A stretch of DNA of 64,000 nucleotides from Prorocentrum cordatum. Taxonomy: Eukaryota; Sar; Dinophyceae; Prorocentrales; Prorocentraceae. The stretch lies in contig CAUYUJ010017841.1 of assembly GCA_963575745.1 (NCBI GenBank), forward strand, positions 113,165 through 177,164. Direction: 5' to 3'. The notes beneath the pieces were generated by a model. That model ran no database searches and was not told where the DNA came from. It saw only the letters and a program-made list of their open reading frames with translations. The position numbers and the translations under genes were made by a program. Position 1 is the stretch's first letter, and every line of letters begins with the position of its first letter. Shown here piece after piece: positions 53,250-64,000 of this stretch.

Positions 53250-53990
53250 CAGCGGCTGTAGTGGACCAAGGTCATCCAAGCTTTCGTTTTGACCCTCATT
53301 CAAGATGCAGCTGACGGCTGACCAAGAATGGTGCCCATCGGGCGACGATATCTGTGTATACATATCCGTCGCTCCTGGTCGGGGCCACCCTGAACTCAGG
53401 AGCAGGGGGCAGGATTATCCCGGTCTGGAGCGGTGGAGGTGTGTAGACCTCGCCGCCCTAGTTTCGGGATCCTTCTGACGCTGCGACACTGCCTTGCTCT
53501 AGTGCTCTGGATACTTCGATGTCGGTGGAGTCGTCGTCGAAACAATATTATACCTCGTCGCCATAGCTTGATAGCTGGAGAAGAGGACGGCCTTCGTCGT
53601 CGTTCGTCGTCTCCGCCGCCGCCGAGGGCGGGAACGGACGACCGACCACCGCTGTGGACAAATGCCCAGGCCTAGCTCAGACCAGGTGGATGTCGTGGCC
53701 TCCTGGCGTTTCCAGACACAGCATGCATAGTATCATAAGTTAGGAGAGCAGGATGGGGAGAAGGATGAGGAGCAGGAGCAGGGGGAGGAGGAGGAGGAGG
53801 AGGAGGACGAGGAGGAGGAGGAGGAGAACCAGTGTAAACCCACGACCCACCAACGATGTTGCAATCATCTACACCTCTCTCTCTCTCTTTCCCGGCTCCC
53901 TTTCCATAGGCCCTTGCAAACGTTTATTTCCACTAAGGGAAGTGCCCCGTTGTACGACAACCGTGTGCACACCCTGGACCATGCCAGACA
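53250..53990. other. Intergenic DNA with a GGA microsatellite
   Basis: No supported gene. (GGA)n at about 53777-53827 and (TC)n at about 53877-53890. Confidence 0.6.
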
Positions 53991-55040
53991 AAGCGCCATT
54001 CTTGGGACTTTGACGCTACGAATCAACCTTATTGTCTTGTCTTGACAGTCATGGGACTTCAACACAGCGAATCAACGTAACTGTTGCGCCCTGACAGTCC
54101 TACACTTCTTCAAAACACCATGGAATTGAACCTTGAGAATTCTTCGAACGGGCTGCAATTTTCAAACTAATGCGCACGGCGCGAAGGCGAGAGCCACAGT
54201 TTGAAACGGAACTGCCCTCCATCCGCGAAACTCGTCTAATTTTTCAGAACGAATCTGCGCGGATCTCAGGCGCGAACCGCATTCTGAAGAGGAACCGCCC
54301 TCCATCCGTAAAGCTCTTGCACATGTGAAAAACGAACGTGCGCGGCGTTAAGGCGAGAGTCGCATTTTACAAATGGACCGCCCTCCATGTGTGAAGCTCT
54401 TTCAGTTTTTAGAAACGAATTTGCGCGGCGCCAAGGCGATTGCCACATTTTGAAAAGGAACCGCCATCCATCTTTGAAGCCGTTGTAAACTTTGATTAGC
54501 ACGACTGTGCGTGTCGCTAAAGCGAGAGCCGCTTTTGAAAACCAGTCGCCGTCCATCTTTGATTTGCTGCACACTTGTACGACGAGTGAGCGCGGCGTTA
54601 AGGCGCGAGCCACTTTTTGAAAACCAGTCGCCCTCCATCTTTGATGCTGTTGCAAATATTTAATCGAAGGTGCGCGGCGCTGAGGCGAGAGCCACAGTTT
54701 GGAAACGGCCCGCCGTCAATTCGTGAAGCTCTGTCACTTTGTAACTCGAAAGTGCGCGGCGCTAAGGCGAGAACCGCAGTTTGAAAACGACCCGCCCTCA
54801 ACCCGTGAAGTTCTTACAAAGTGCGTGACTAAGGCGAGAGCCACATTTTGAAACTGTTGTAATGTTCAAATTCGGTTGAGAGCGGGTATAATGCGAGAGC
54901 CACAGTTTGGAAGCGGGCCGCTCTCTAGTCGTGGAATTTGTGCCAACTTTCAAGCTGGAGGATCATGTAAGAAAGTCTCCAGTGAAACGCTCGGCCCACC
55001 CTTCGACCGGCCTCGGGGTGCCACAGGGAGGAGTTCTTGT
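53990..55040. repeat. Satellite family S, copy 2 (about ten 83-bp units)
   Basis: Head units with GGGACTT...CGAATCAAC at 54003-54110 are followed by units with the core GCGCGGCGCTAAGGCGAGAG or variants at about 54172, 54254, 54340, 54423, 54506, 54590, 54671, 54752, 54823 and 54885. Each has TTTTGAAA and CCTCCATC after it. The tail GAAACGCTCGG...CACAGGGAGGAGTT ends at about 55038. Reverse frames through it have an 83-bp-derived pattern and are not genes. Confidence 0.8.
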
Positions 55041-55132
55041 AAGGAGAAGGAATGGAGCAGGCGGAGCAGAAATGGAAGGGAACATGAGCATGAGCATGAC
55101 CATATGACTAAGTCAGTGAATCCTCCACATCG

Positions 55133-56845
55133 CTATACATTACGATTGCGCCTGGTGGCTTTCTCAGCCTTGCTCAAGACCTTTGGCCACGAGCCTTGGG
55201 AGATCAACCGTAGATACTCGGCTCTGTGCGTGGTGGGAGGCGTCACGCACACACGACCCAGGGCCAGGAGCTGCTGTGATCCGTAGCTGCCACAGCCGAC
55301 GCAATACCACAACTTCAAATCACCATGGAACTGCATTCGATGACTGGAGTGAACATAGCCACCCGCGATGTGCAACAACGCGCCCTGAGGTTTCCGAAAG
55401 AACACGCGATTATAATTGATCGGGGAGAAACATCGGGACCTGAGCCATTCCGTTCGGGTCGCTTTCGACGCCGATCCTCCGCACCTGGTGCACCTGCACC
55501 CTGTGCCGTCCACAGAATGGGACGAGGCAAGAAGGGCGAGAGAGGCAGCAGCAGGAGGCGGAGGACGGGGAGGGACGGCAGGACCTTTTTCCTCCTCAGC
55601 ACACCTTTCCTTATCCTCAGCCGCCATGGAGTCGAGAGTGGCTCGCAGAATGCGCATCCTGACGAGCCGAGCTTTCCTCTCCTGTAGCAGCACCCTATTA
55701 CGGACCGCATCTGCCAAGCGGGCCTCGCAAGCCGCCTGTCCAGCGATCCCGTCCACTATCAGGTTGCTTGCCACCGTCCACCGAGGAGCCTTCCCTTCGA
55801 CGATGTCCGTGGCAGACAGGTGTGAATTGACAAAAAGGACGGTGATGGCGTCGTGGGGCCTCTTTCTCAGCAGACTGCCCAGGCGCTCCCAGAGGTCGGC
55901 GCCCTCGCCTGTGGGCGCCTCGAACTTGCGACAATAAAATCCTGAAACTACCGATTCGCAATCCGAAATGAAAACGATGGAGCCTGTGGTCATCCAGACT
56001 GCCAAGAGCAAAGCACGCAACCCGCCTCGAGCAACGATCTGTCTGGGCCCCGTCAGCGGGCCTCTGACAGTCGAGGCTAACTGCAGCTGGGGCTCTAGAG
56101 CATGCATGAACGCCACAGCGACACCTACACGTCTGAAGAGCGGGCTGGCCGTGTCTGGCCCCCCGCTCGCATCTCCAAAAGCAAAAAGCGGCGCCTGCTC
56201 CGATCCTCCCGCGACACAACCCTCAACCACAGCCTCCCCGAACAGCTCCTCGGTGCCGACCCACACCTCAGCATCACAAGGCGGCGGCACCTCTGCCCAG
56301 GGCGCTGGGGTGAGGCCACGGAGCCAGAAGCCCTGGTCGGCCTCGCCTTGCGCGAGAGCCTGCGGGATCAGATCGTCCGACTCAGTGTACGCATCCTTCT
56401 CGACGTTGCTTTCACATAACCATATCCGATGCATCATGTCTTCTGGTGCTGTCCGACATCGCGGACACACAACATCACCCGTGTACCTGCTCAGCTCTTT
56501 CTTCTTGCGCTGCCGCGGCCAGCAACCTCCCACTGCACATGCCAGCGTGACCTCCGCCAAGCGGTGGCCGTACACTGGGACCGCTGCCAGCTGCTGCAGC
56601 AAGATCTGGCATGACACACAGTCGACGCCCTGGGTCAGGCCAGCCCCGCAGAAGTGCTGGCCCGCCTTCTGCCACAGGCCGTGCTTCAGGGTCTGCTTGA
56701 AGTCCATGATGAAGCCCAGGTGCGAGCCCAATGCTGCAATGCCCGAGTACATGTCATCGTCGAACTTCCATGTGTCCCCAGCGGCAGGGTGGCTATCAGG
56801 AAGATCCCATGATGTGGCCTGTTGTGGGTCCCAGCCTGCCTCCAT
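55133..56845 (-). pseudogene. Non-LTR element: Cys/His knuckle, RNase H and C-terminal region
   Basis: 570 codons are open in this frame. VVCPRCRTAPEDMMHRIWLC is a Cys/His knuckle. RNase H follows: FAFGDASGG (first Asp), VARGGLRALLLAVW where a Glu is expected but Gly is found, VFISDCESVVSGF (Asp), and NLIVDGIAGQAA (last Asp). An Arg/Glu helix, a Pro/Ala linker and a Cys-rich end (CRCTRCGGSASK, LKLWYCVGCGSYGS) complete it. The lost Glu would abolish RNase H activity. The termination codon is just before 55133. Confidence 0.75.
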
Positions 56846-56849
56846 CAGG

Positions 56850-57200
56850 TGCAGGACGGTGGCCGTGATGGGGGCCCCTCACATGGCGCACTCGCTGCGC
56901 GGCTGGTAGCTCCTGCATGTGCTTGTAGACGTTGCCCCACGCCTGTCGCACACCTGCTCGCAACTCGGGCTGCTCCCTCCAGGCCCGCAGCCACAAGTCC
57001 AGCGTCTCGACTGGTAGCTTGATCGCTGGATCCAGATCCCCAGCCCGCATGGCCAGCAGCGCGGTCAGGCAGCGGCCCCGCGCGGGCGCCGCCAACGCCT
57101 GACCCAGGCGCCGCCGAGCCTGCATCATCCTGGCGCCGAAAGTGCCGTAGGCTTGGTGCCCGTGCACCCCTGCCGCCTGCGCCCCCTGCTTCTCGAGCCC
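56850..57200 (-). pseudogene. Non-LTR element: connection region
   Basis: In the next frame the sequence reads VHGHQAYGTFGARMMQARRR, then RCLTALLAMRAGDLDPAIKL and LDLWLRAWREQPELRAGVRQ. Reverse-transcriptase proteins of this type carry such helices between palm and RNase H. A further shift near 56850 leads into the RNase H frame. Confidence 0.6.
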
Positions 57201-57994
57201 CCCCCCGTTACTCGATACTTCTTCGACACGAGCGCATACCGACGCACCTTGCCACTCATGGCCTTGTGCTTGGCGCCCCTCTTTACCCTTGCTTCGCGAG
57301 CCATCCTTTTGCCCCCGCCCAGGTCGACCCCCAAGTAGGTGGCCTGCTTGACGGGTTGCACAGAGTAGCCTGCACGGGCCACTCGCCTGGCAACCCACCG
57401 AGCGTCCTGGAACGACGAACAGATGATATCTGATTTGGACGCGACCTTCAGTTGCTTGGCTCTCAGCTCCTCGCAAGTATTGGTGACACATGCCGCCAAT
57501 TCTTTACGCGCAGCAGCCCGCGATCCCCGAACTGACTGGGACAAGTCGTCGATCCAGATGCGATGCCCCATGCTCGGATGGGCGACTGTGATGACCTCCA
57601 TCACGTAGTGGGTCATGGTCTTGGCGAAACGTGTTCCAGTCCTGATGCCCTGGACCACGCTCCGCGATGGCTGAAAAGCCCGCGTCGATGCGCCAAGCTG
57701 GCTCAACGAGCGAGCTGCGACGCACTGCAACAGCTCCAGGTGCAGCACCTGCGGCGGGAACTCGAGCGCCAGCGCACAGGGGGCCAGCGGCGCCCACTCG
57801 ATGGAGTCGTAGAACGACTGAATGTCAACGAGGGCCTCGCCCGTGGCAACTCCACGGTGATGGGGCACTTCCTGCTGCAACGCCCGCACGAAGGCCTCGC
57901 GGAGGCTAGAATTCTGCGTCCCAGTGAGCTTCTGCCGATGCTGACCAGCTGCGAACGCATGGCTCACGAATAAGACTCCGCAGCCTGTCCACAA
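57125..57994 (-). pseudogene. Non-LTR element: reverse transcriptase palm
   Basis: LVDIQSFYDSIEW is RT motif A with its catalytic Asp. SVVQGIRTGTRFAK fits the motif B region. HRIWIDDLSQSV is motif C with the paired Asp. ATYLGVDLGGGKR follows, as in the thumb-proximal block. Sense is lost near 57195, where the frame becomes Gly/Arg-rich. The catalytic residues are intact in this segment. Confidence 0.75.
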
Positions 57995-59291
57995 TCGATA
58001 CTAGACCTATGATGTGATCTCCATTTGATTTCTTAGGCAATAAGCGCCCTAGAATCAAAAGGATCTGGCCTGGCCATACAAGATGATACTCGCAAGCTTG
58101 ATACAACAACGCCAGCTCAGCGAGCGCCTCGTCGGGGAGGCGCTCAAAGCCGAGTGGGCTAAGCATGTCCACCCCCATGCCAGCACGTCCCTTCATCTTG
58201 CGAAGAGCATCTCTCGCTTCCGAAATTGAAATATCTGGCGAGGACTCCGTGGCAGCAGCAGCTTGAATCTTGGCGAAGGTCCGAGAGATTTCGTCTTCAT
58301 CCAAAGCTGCTGGTGCCCACAAGTCGTGCCATAACTTAGCTTTGTGGTCAATCATATCACGTGGGTGATAAAGAACTCTATCTTCAAGAACCGTGTCCAG
58401 GCTCGGCAAAGCCTGAGGATTGAGGGCCTTGTGTAGAGCTCCCACGGCGCCATCCTCACCCATGAAATCCTTGAACTCATTGACACTTTCCTGAACTGCT
58501 CTGCGCTGGGCTCTCCCCATGATCCTCCTGGAGCTGTCCTCAAAGCTCGCGAGCACTGGTGTGACCACCTCGCCCGCGCTGCTCAGAACCCTCTCCCACT
58601 CCGGCCATGGGGGGTCACGCCCGTCGAGGAGCACGCGCTGTACATGCTCAGGCCGATCAGCCAGGTGGCGCACACAGCCTTGTACGTAGCGCTCGACTTG
58701 CAGAGCACCATTGTCCTTCGTCCTGTGCAACGCACGGCCTGCGAGCAGCGCGTTGACTTGTGTCCACCACCCGCTGACCTGATCCCGCAAAGGTGTCGCG
58801 CGTACCTTCTGCGGGGGCTTCACTGTGGTCACCGTGAACCTGGGCCCCGTGGCTCTCGAAGGGCCTCGTGGCAGGTCCATTCCACGATGAGAAGTGTTTG
58901 TGGATTCGACAGCTGACACCCAAGAGGCGTAGAGGCCTGAAATAGTCTCAAGCTCGGCAGGCTTGAGTCGAACGGCTACGGATTGACGCAGAGCAGGAGC
59001 AAGGGACTGAAGAGTGGCTGCCCCAGAGATGAACCCTACATCACGCCTACATCTAGTCCACAAATCTGTCGGGATAGCGAAAGACGGGGCTCCTCCAGAG
59101 CCTTCCCCCTCCAGCCCAGGCCCCAGGGGGCCTCCTGCCCCAGAAGAGTCCAGGGTCTGCGACTGAGGATGGCCAAGAGCAGGAGCCGCAGCGCTCGAAG
59201 GCTCCACCCCAGACTGCTCGGCCACTTCAGGCACGCCCCTGGAGACCTCGTGAGACCTGTAAGAGGGCCCAGGCTGGGGATCTCTTAGCAT
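57906..59291 (-). pseudogene. Non-LTR element: N-terminal region and start of reverse transcriptase
   Basis: The start is taken at the Met of MLRDPQPGPSYRSHEV (ATG complement at 59289-59291); upstream the frame is only a GGA-array product. About residues 60-330 are a helical, Trp-containing region. The reverse transcriptase begins near KGRAGMGVDMLSPLGFERLP, followed by VWPGQILLILGRLLPKKSNG and DRLRSLIREP, matching RT blocks 1 and 2. The sense then moves by one base. Confidence 0.7.
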
Positions 59292-59299
59292 ACTGCAGA

Positions 59300-59640
59300 A
59301 ATGGAGGGGAGGAGGAGGAGGAGGAGGAGGAGGAGGAGGAGGAGGAGGGGGAGAAGGAGGAGGAGGGTTGGTCTCCGCCGCCGTCGAGGGCGGGGCGGGG
59401 GGGGGGAGGGGGCCCCGGGCGAGGCCGCGACTCCCGCGCAGCTGCTGCAGGCGCGCGGCCCGCCCCAGATCGAGGGAGGGAAGGGGGAGGGAGGGGGGGG
59501 GTCGAGGGGCGAGGATGGGGAGGGAAATGGAGGGGAGCGTCGAGGAAAAGAGGGGGGGAAGCGAAAAGGGAGGGGAAGGAGGGAGGGGAGGGGAGGGAAA
59601 GGGATGGAGAGGGCCGAGGAGGAGCCCTCGCCCCTGGTCG
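59300..59640. repeat. GGA array and purine-rich tract
   Basis: (GGA)n at 59300-59370 and G/A-rich sequence to about 59620. It directly precedes, on the minus strand, the first Met of the non-LTR element. Confidence 0.85.
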
Positions 59641-59834
59641 CGAAAACGTCCGAGGAAGCGCAGAAATGGGTTGAGAGGCGCGTGGAGTCGCGGCGGGTCT
59701 CGTCTCCGTGCGTAATCGGCGCGCTCCGTCGCCAAGCAAGGCGGCATAGGTGTGAGCGTGTGCCCGAGACATCGCGGCATATGGTGTTTGGCAGTTTGCC
59801 AGGCTTCCAGCTCGTCGCCATTTTGGCGTTGCAC

Positions 59835-61400
59835 GTGGACCTGGTGCCTTTCCTGGTTCGCCTTGTTTTCTGAGCCGCAGCGTAGTTCGCTTTTGCGCGC
59901 TCGGGGCTTAATCTAGATCGTGGCCCTGCTGCTTCGCTCTGACGGCGCCTGGCACACCTGCGCGTTCGCGAACCAAAACAAATGTTTGGCAGTTTGCGGC
60001 CTCCAGGGGCACTCGCCGGGCCGCGGGGCCGCCAGAACGGCTCAGCACGACAACGACCAGCGCAGACCCCAACTAGATCAGACGGTTGAAGGTCAGTGGG
60101 CTGGAGTGCACTGAAGTAGGCTGGACTGGAGTTATCTTGACTGGAATGGACTGGACTGGGGTGGGCGCTGCTCCACTACTCTGTTCTACCCGACTCTCTC
60201 TACCATCTACCTTGTTCTGATATGTTCTACCTTGCTCCGACCTCGTCCTACCTGAACCTACTCCAATGTGTCCTCTTTGTTCGAGCCCGTAGTGTGGGAG
60301 TTACGGCGGGCACCCAGGGGAAATTTTGCATGCAGATTTTGAAATCATTGGGTAGGGAAACTTTCTCGAAGAGGGTGGGTACCAATCGTTACAATGTTTC
60401 TTGGGGTCATGTTGGTGTCCCGTGGGGGTCGGACGAACTCTTGGGAGTCCCAGGGGGGTGTGAGACAGGAGATGCGTGATAGGTATGCGTAATCGAGGCT
60501 GTTTTTGCCTTGCGAGGGCAGCTCACTCGTGAATTTGCGTGACCCAGGGTATACCCGACGGGAAATACGTGAGGGGTGCGCCGACGCGAGACCTTCGTGG
60601 CCGTAGGGGCACGGATCCCACGTGCCCCAGGAGCTGTGATCAGCCTTGCCCCGCGGAATGCGCGAGGCTGCTCTCGGCACGCCTTTACGCATGTTTCTCG
60701 CCGTGCTCTGCCCCCCTCCCCCTCATTGTTCTCTTGGTGGTGGCAGTAGCGATCGAATATTCTCGCATGGTCAAGCCTCGCGCATGTGCGAGGCGGTGGA
60801 TACGTCCATGACGCAGCGCGCACATATCTGCAGACAGTGCTTCAAAATTCCTGCCTGTCCTGTCGTCGTCCTCCCCCTTCCTTCTTTCCCTTTTCCCTTG
60901 CCTGCCGCTGTGCGGTGTTGGATTATATAAGTGACCGCTTGAGTCACAGAGGTTATCCGCACAGCGCCTTGCCCCTTTTTTTCTTCCTCTCCTCTTCCAC
61001 CTCCCTCCTCCTCCTCCTCCTCCACCTCCTCTTTGTCCTCGTCCGTTTTCGCTCGCGCTTGCGGGCCGAATTTCATGACATGTTCGTTGCTTGCTGACGC
61101 GCCGAGGAACTGCTACTTCAGTCCAGTTGTTTACCCTAAGCTCGCGCTGCGGAAATGTTACTGAAGACCGGCCTTGTCTTTGGGCACTGCCTCTGCGTGG
61201 GTAACACATTCATCATCCATTTCGTGATCATCTCATCATGTGCCCCCGACGGCTAACACGGCGAGGACCCGCCGCCGAATTTGATCGCTTCGCCCATTCA
61301 GCCAGCCTAGATCGAATGGCCTTCGGCCCATCCCTCCACCGTGCCTGGGTTGTGGGTATGAGCCTTTGTTTGCCCCCCGGCTTCGCGTCCCTCCCGCTTT
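59835..61400. other. Intergenic DNA, no supported gene
   Basis: TGGACTGGA-like words repeat at 60100-60165 and TTCTACC words at 60183-60260. CT-rich patches lie at 60860-60900 and 60980-61045. Frames overlap on both strands without domains. Confidence 0.5.
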
Positions 61401-61539
61401 CCGCGAGGCCTTTTTGGAAACACCCGATCCCTTCCGAGGAGCGCCTCCGCCTTCTTGGGGGGCCGCGCCCCGCGCCCCCTCCTCCCCCCCGCCACCTCGG
61501 CGGCGCGCACACAGGGGTGGGGGGAGGGGACCTCGGAGG

Positions 61540-61885
61540 GGAGAGGGTTTCTTAGAAGGAGGCTGCTTCTTAGAGGGCGCCGGCCTTACATTTATAGATA
61601 TGGCCCGCGCTTTCTAAGAAGCAAGGATGCTTCCAAAAAGCCTTCCCCCCTCCCCCCACCCCCGTTTGCGCGTGGCTGACCACCAGCCAAGGCGGGGGCC
61701 GCCCACTGTACACCAACACCGATCCTGTCAAGGGCGTTCGTCGGGACCTCGTCGACGCCCGTCGGTGGGCCTCCTGGAGGCAGTTCTGCTGCCTTGGGGG
61801 GGCTGTTCTGGGGCTTCTTTTGGTCAGCCACGCGCAGAGGGGGGAGGGTTTCTTAGAAACACCTGTGCTTTGCCTTATCTATAGG
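61540..61885. repeat. Foldback (inverted repeat) region
   Basis: GCGCGTGGCTGACCA at about 61668-61682 faces its complement TGGTCAGCCACGCGC at about 61823-61837. Outside them are C-rich/G-rich arms and TTTCTAAGAA/TTCTTAGAAA words on both sides (61611 and 61850). Further TTCTTAGA words lie at 61549 and 61568. It could be a small foldback element; a target duplication was not found. Confidence 0.5.
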
Positions 61886-62284
61886 TGCTCTACCTGCTCC
61901 TCCTCCTCCTCCTCTGCCTCTTCCTCCTCCTCCTCCCCCTCCTCATTCTCATCCTCTTCCGGGGAGTGTGCATTTGGTTGAGAGGCGGGGCCATGTGGTC
62001 CGTAAGTCCCTAGGGACCTTGTGTCCGCTCACACTGGGGTGCAAACCCAGTTGCACATGCCATCCGATTCGGCAGGGGTGACGGTCGGGAAGTACTGCGC
62101 GGTGACGCGGTGAACCGGCTGTCCCCCTCCGCACCACGCCGTCTCGGTTGGGCAGTGAGTCGCTGAGCGACGAGGTATCTGCCTTTCCCCTGACCGTCGG
62201 TGCTGGCGCCTTGCGGGCCCCTTACTCTTGTCTGGGAGGCCGAGGGTGATGGTTGAGCCTCCCTCGCCGTTCACTTTTTGGATC
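61886..62284. other. Intergenic DNA, no supported gene
   Basis: TCC microsatellite at 61895-61950. The remainder has only short overlapping frames. Confidence 0.5.
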
Positions 62285-62299
62285 TACGACACTCATGAC

Positions 62300-62432
62300 A
62301 CTCCTCCTCCTCCTCCCCCCCCTCCCTCCTCCTCCTCCTCCTCCTCTCCTCCTCCCCCCTCCTCCTCCTCCTCCTCCTCCTCCTCCTCCTCCTCCTCCTC
62401 CTCCTCCTCCTCCTCCTCCCCCTCCCCCGTAT
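62300..62432. repeat. TCC array
   Basis: (TCC)n and CCCTCC runs, almost pure from 62360 to 62420. Confidence 0.95.
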
Positions 62433-62469
62433 AGCTAGAAACATGGAATTGCAGTCCGTGGTTCTAGCC

Positions 62470-63150
62470 ATGATCGCAACGTCCACGGGGGTGTCCACGC
62501 GTCCAGCTTGCGCCCCGCGTTTTGAACAACAAGAACCGCCCTCAGTCCGTGCGCGTGTGCTCTCCGGCTGCGCCCAGTGCCGAGCAGCAGCCGATTGAAA
62601 AGGAACGACCTGGACAGGAGTAGCCCTCCATCCGTGTAGCTGCGGCACGAGGGGGGGGGGGGGACAAAAAAAACACAGACACAATGAATCGTCGTTCCCC
62701 CGGAAAACATGGGAAACTATGGGTAATGGGGGGAAAACACAAACCCATAACATATGGGAACATATGATGAATCCTGTTATGTGTGTGTGTATTGTTCTGT
62801 GTGTCCCAGGGCCCCTTCAGGGACATCGGACCACGCAGGAAAATGGATGTACACAACGCCCATGTTGGAACATGTTTCGTTGCCACCTTGTGTAAATGTT
62901 GGGCGATTGGAGGCGAAAGTGCGCGGCGCCACGTCGTGAGCCACATGTTGTTGAAAACGACCAGCGCTCCACCAGTGCAGCCTCTGGAATATTTGAAGAC
63001 GAACGCGCGCGGCGCTAAGTCGAGAGCCCTTTCTTCCATGCAGTCGTTGGAAGTTTCGAGCTTCGCGGATGAAGCCAGGAAAGGGGTCTCATGCGAAATG
63101 CCCAGCCCGCACGCACTGGCACGCATGGTGGCCGGACGAGGAGGAGCTAT
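62470..63150. repeat. Satellite family S, copy 3 (degenerate)
   Basis: S-type words are recognisable: GAACCGCCCTCAGTCCGTG (about 62536), GGAGTAGCCCTCCATCCGTG (62616), GTGCGCGGCGCCACGTCGTG (62920) and GCGCGGCGCTAAGTCGAGAG (63008). The tail TGCGAAATGCCCAGCCCGC is at 63092. Between them is a poly-G/A patch and unrelated sequence, so this copy is the most decayed of the three. Confidence 0.55.
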
Positions 63151-63179
63151 CTATAAGGAACACGGACAGTTGATGAGTT

Positions 63180-64000
63180 GATGATGCTTCTTAGGAGGGT
63201 GAGGATGAGGATGGTGAGGAATAGGAGGATGAGGAGGAAAACGGGTGTAATAAGTCCTTCCCTGTCGACCTAAGTTTGCCTAGCGACGAACAGAAAGGGA
63301 AGAGGAGGAGGAGGAGGAACACGGAGACTTGAGGAGGAGGAGGAGGAAGAGGAGGAGGAGGAGGAGGAATAACAAGAGGAAGAGGAGAATGATGGGGAGG
63401 AAGACGCCACCACCTATATTGCACCCGTGTGTGTGCATACATACATAAGGAGGAGGACGACGACCACGGCGGCGGCGCTGTGCAGTCGGCGGACTGGGTG
63501 TCCCGCGGCTCCTGGATCCTGCACGGCAACGGCTGCGCCCAGATCGGGCGAGCGTGGGAGCCTCGCCCCGCGGGCTGGGCCTTCCCAGCAGGAGGAGGAG
63601 GAGGAGGAGGAAGAGGAGGAGGAGGAGGAGGAGGAGAAGGAGGAGGAGGAGGAGGAGGAGGAAGAAGAGGAGGAGGAGAGGAGGAGGAGGAGAACGAAAA
63701 GGAAGAGAAGGAGGAGGAGCAGGAGGAGGAGGATGAAGAGGAGGAGAAGGAGGAGCAGGAGGAACAGGAGGAGGAGGAGGAGGGAAGAGAGGAGGATGCA
63801 AAGGAGAAGAAGGAGGAGGAGGAGGAGGACGGACATCGCGATGGTTATCGTGTGGCGCGAGCGCAGCAGCAGAAGGAGGAGGCGGAGGCGGAGGCGGAGG
63901 AGGAGGCGGCGGCGGAAGCGGAGGCGGAAAAGGAGAAGGAAGAGGAGGAGGAAGAGGAAGAGGAGGAGGAGGAAGAGGAAAATGCGGAGGCAGAGGCGCA
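63180..64000. repeat. GGA-rich arrays to the window end
   Basis: (GGA)n with GAA, GAT and GCG variants at 63190-63400, and almost continuously at 63585-64000. A 150-bp non-repeat island lies at about 63430-63585. Reverse frames encode Ser/Pro/Leu runs only. Confidence 0.85.

Larger units (their letters stand above)
55133..59291 (-). mobile_element. Non-LTR (LINE-type) retroelement, frameshifted
   Basis: Reading the minus strand from 59291 to 55133 gives, in order, an N-terminal region, reverse transcriptase, a thumb/connection region, a Cys/His knuckle, RNase H and a C-terminal Cys-rich region. The order fits a non-LTR element that carries an RNase H. At least three one-base shifts (near 57980, 57195 and 56850) separate the parts, so it is a dead copy. 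No endonuclease is visible in the N-terminal part, so the 5' end may be truncated. The parts are listed separately. Confidence 0.8.

Noticed and set aside
54196-54660. Minus-strand frames of 60-130 codons in the S array
   Set aside because: Their content repeats with the 83-bp DNA period and changes frame with each unit, so they are not selected proteins.
59812-59830. GCCATTTTGGC, an 11-base match to the dinoflagellate spliced leader
   Set aside because: Bases after the match do not fit the leader, and it points away from the only coding sequence nearby; probably chance.

Overview
This window looks like nuclear DNA of a dinoflagellate (Alveolata, Dinophyceae). It is G+C-rich and gene-poor. 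It is packed with simple repeats, tandem satellites and decayed mobile elements. A tyrosine-recombinase retroelement and a non-LTR retroelement are present, both of types I know from dinoflagellate genomes. A degenerate spliced-leader-like sequence precedes the one multi-exon gene. I found no rRNA, tRNA, CRISPR array or bacterial-type operon. A run of 100 Ns marks an assembly gap at 23901-24000.

Layout. 1-3.4 kb: no supported gene. 3.4-11.8 kb: one long plus-strand coding block, broken by frameshifts and in-frame stops. It carries an HGTS-type ADP-ribosyltransferase-like segment, a Tpt1/KptA-like RNA 2'-phosphotransferase segment and a zinc-ribbon-like segment. 11.8-19.5 kb: satellites, long GGA/GGC and GAT arrays, and the first copy of a palindromic transposon. 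19.6-20.4 kb: an uninterrupted 284-codon ORF of unknown function. 20.4-26.2 kb: foldback DNA, a weak 195-codon ORF, the gap, a second GAT/GCT array and a ~250-bp tandem repeat. 26.3-30.9 kb: a three-exon gene of unknown function with one internal TAG.

31-36.7 kb: minisatellites, microsatellites, an 80-bp satellite (family S) and a TGTCCC minisatellite element (family T). 36.7-45.9 kb: three tandem copies of a ~1.35-kb repeat (family R). Copy 2 is split by a 4.1-kb tyrosine-recombinase retroelement with split direct repeats. Copy 3 is split by a 1.1-kb inverted-repeat DNA element flanked by an 8-bp duplication. 46-50 kb: a second T copy, two more palindromic transposons and a ~410-bp-spaced duplication. 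50.4-51 kb: a TTTAGC-type array between hairpin ends. 51.4-53.2 kb: weak plus-strand coding remnants. 54-55 kb: the long S array. 55.1-59.3 kb: a frameshifted minus-strand non-LTR retroelement (reverse transcriptase plus RNase H). 59.3-64 kb: foldbacks, triplet arrays and a third S copy.

The genes do not form a pathway. The strongest content is mobile-element biology: two datable insertions with empty sites available in the same window, and three copies of a palindromic element with matching 5-bp target duplications. The RNA-repair-like multidomain block is also notable. Family names rest on motifs read by eye and on general family knowledge; no database search was run.
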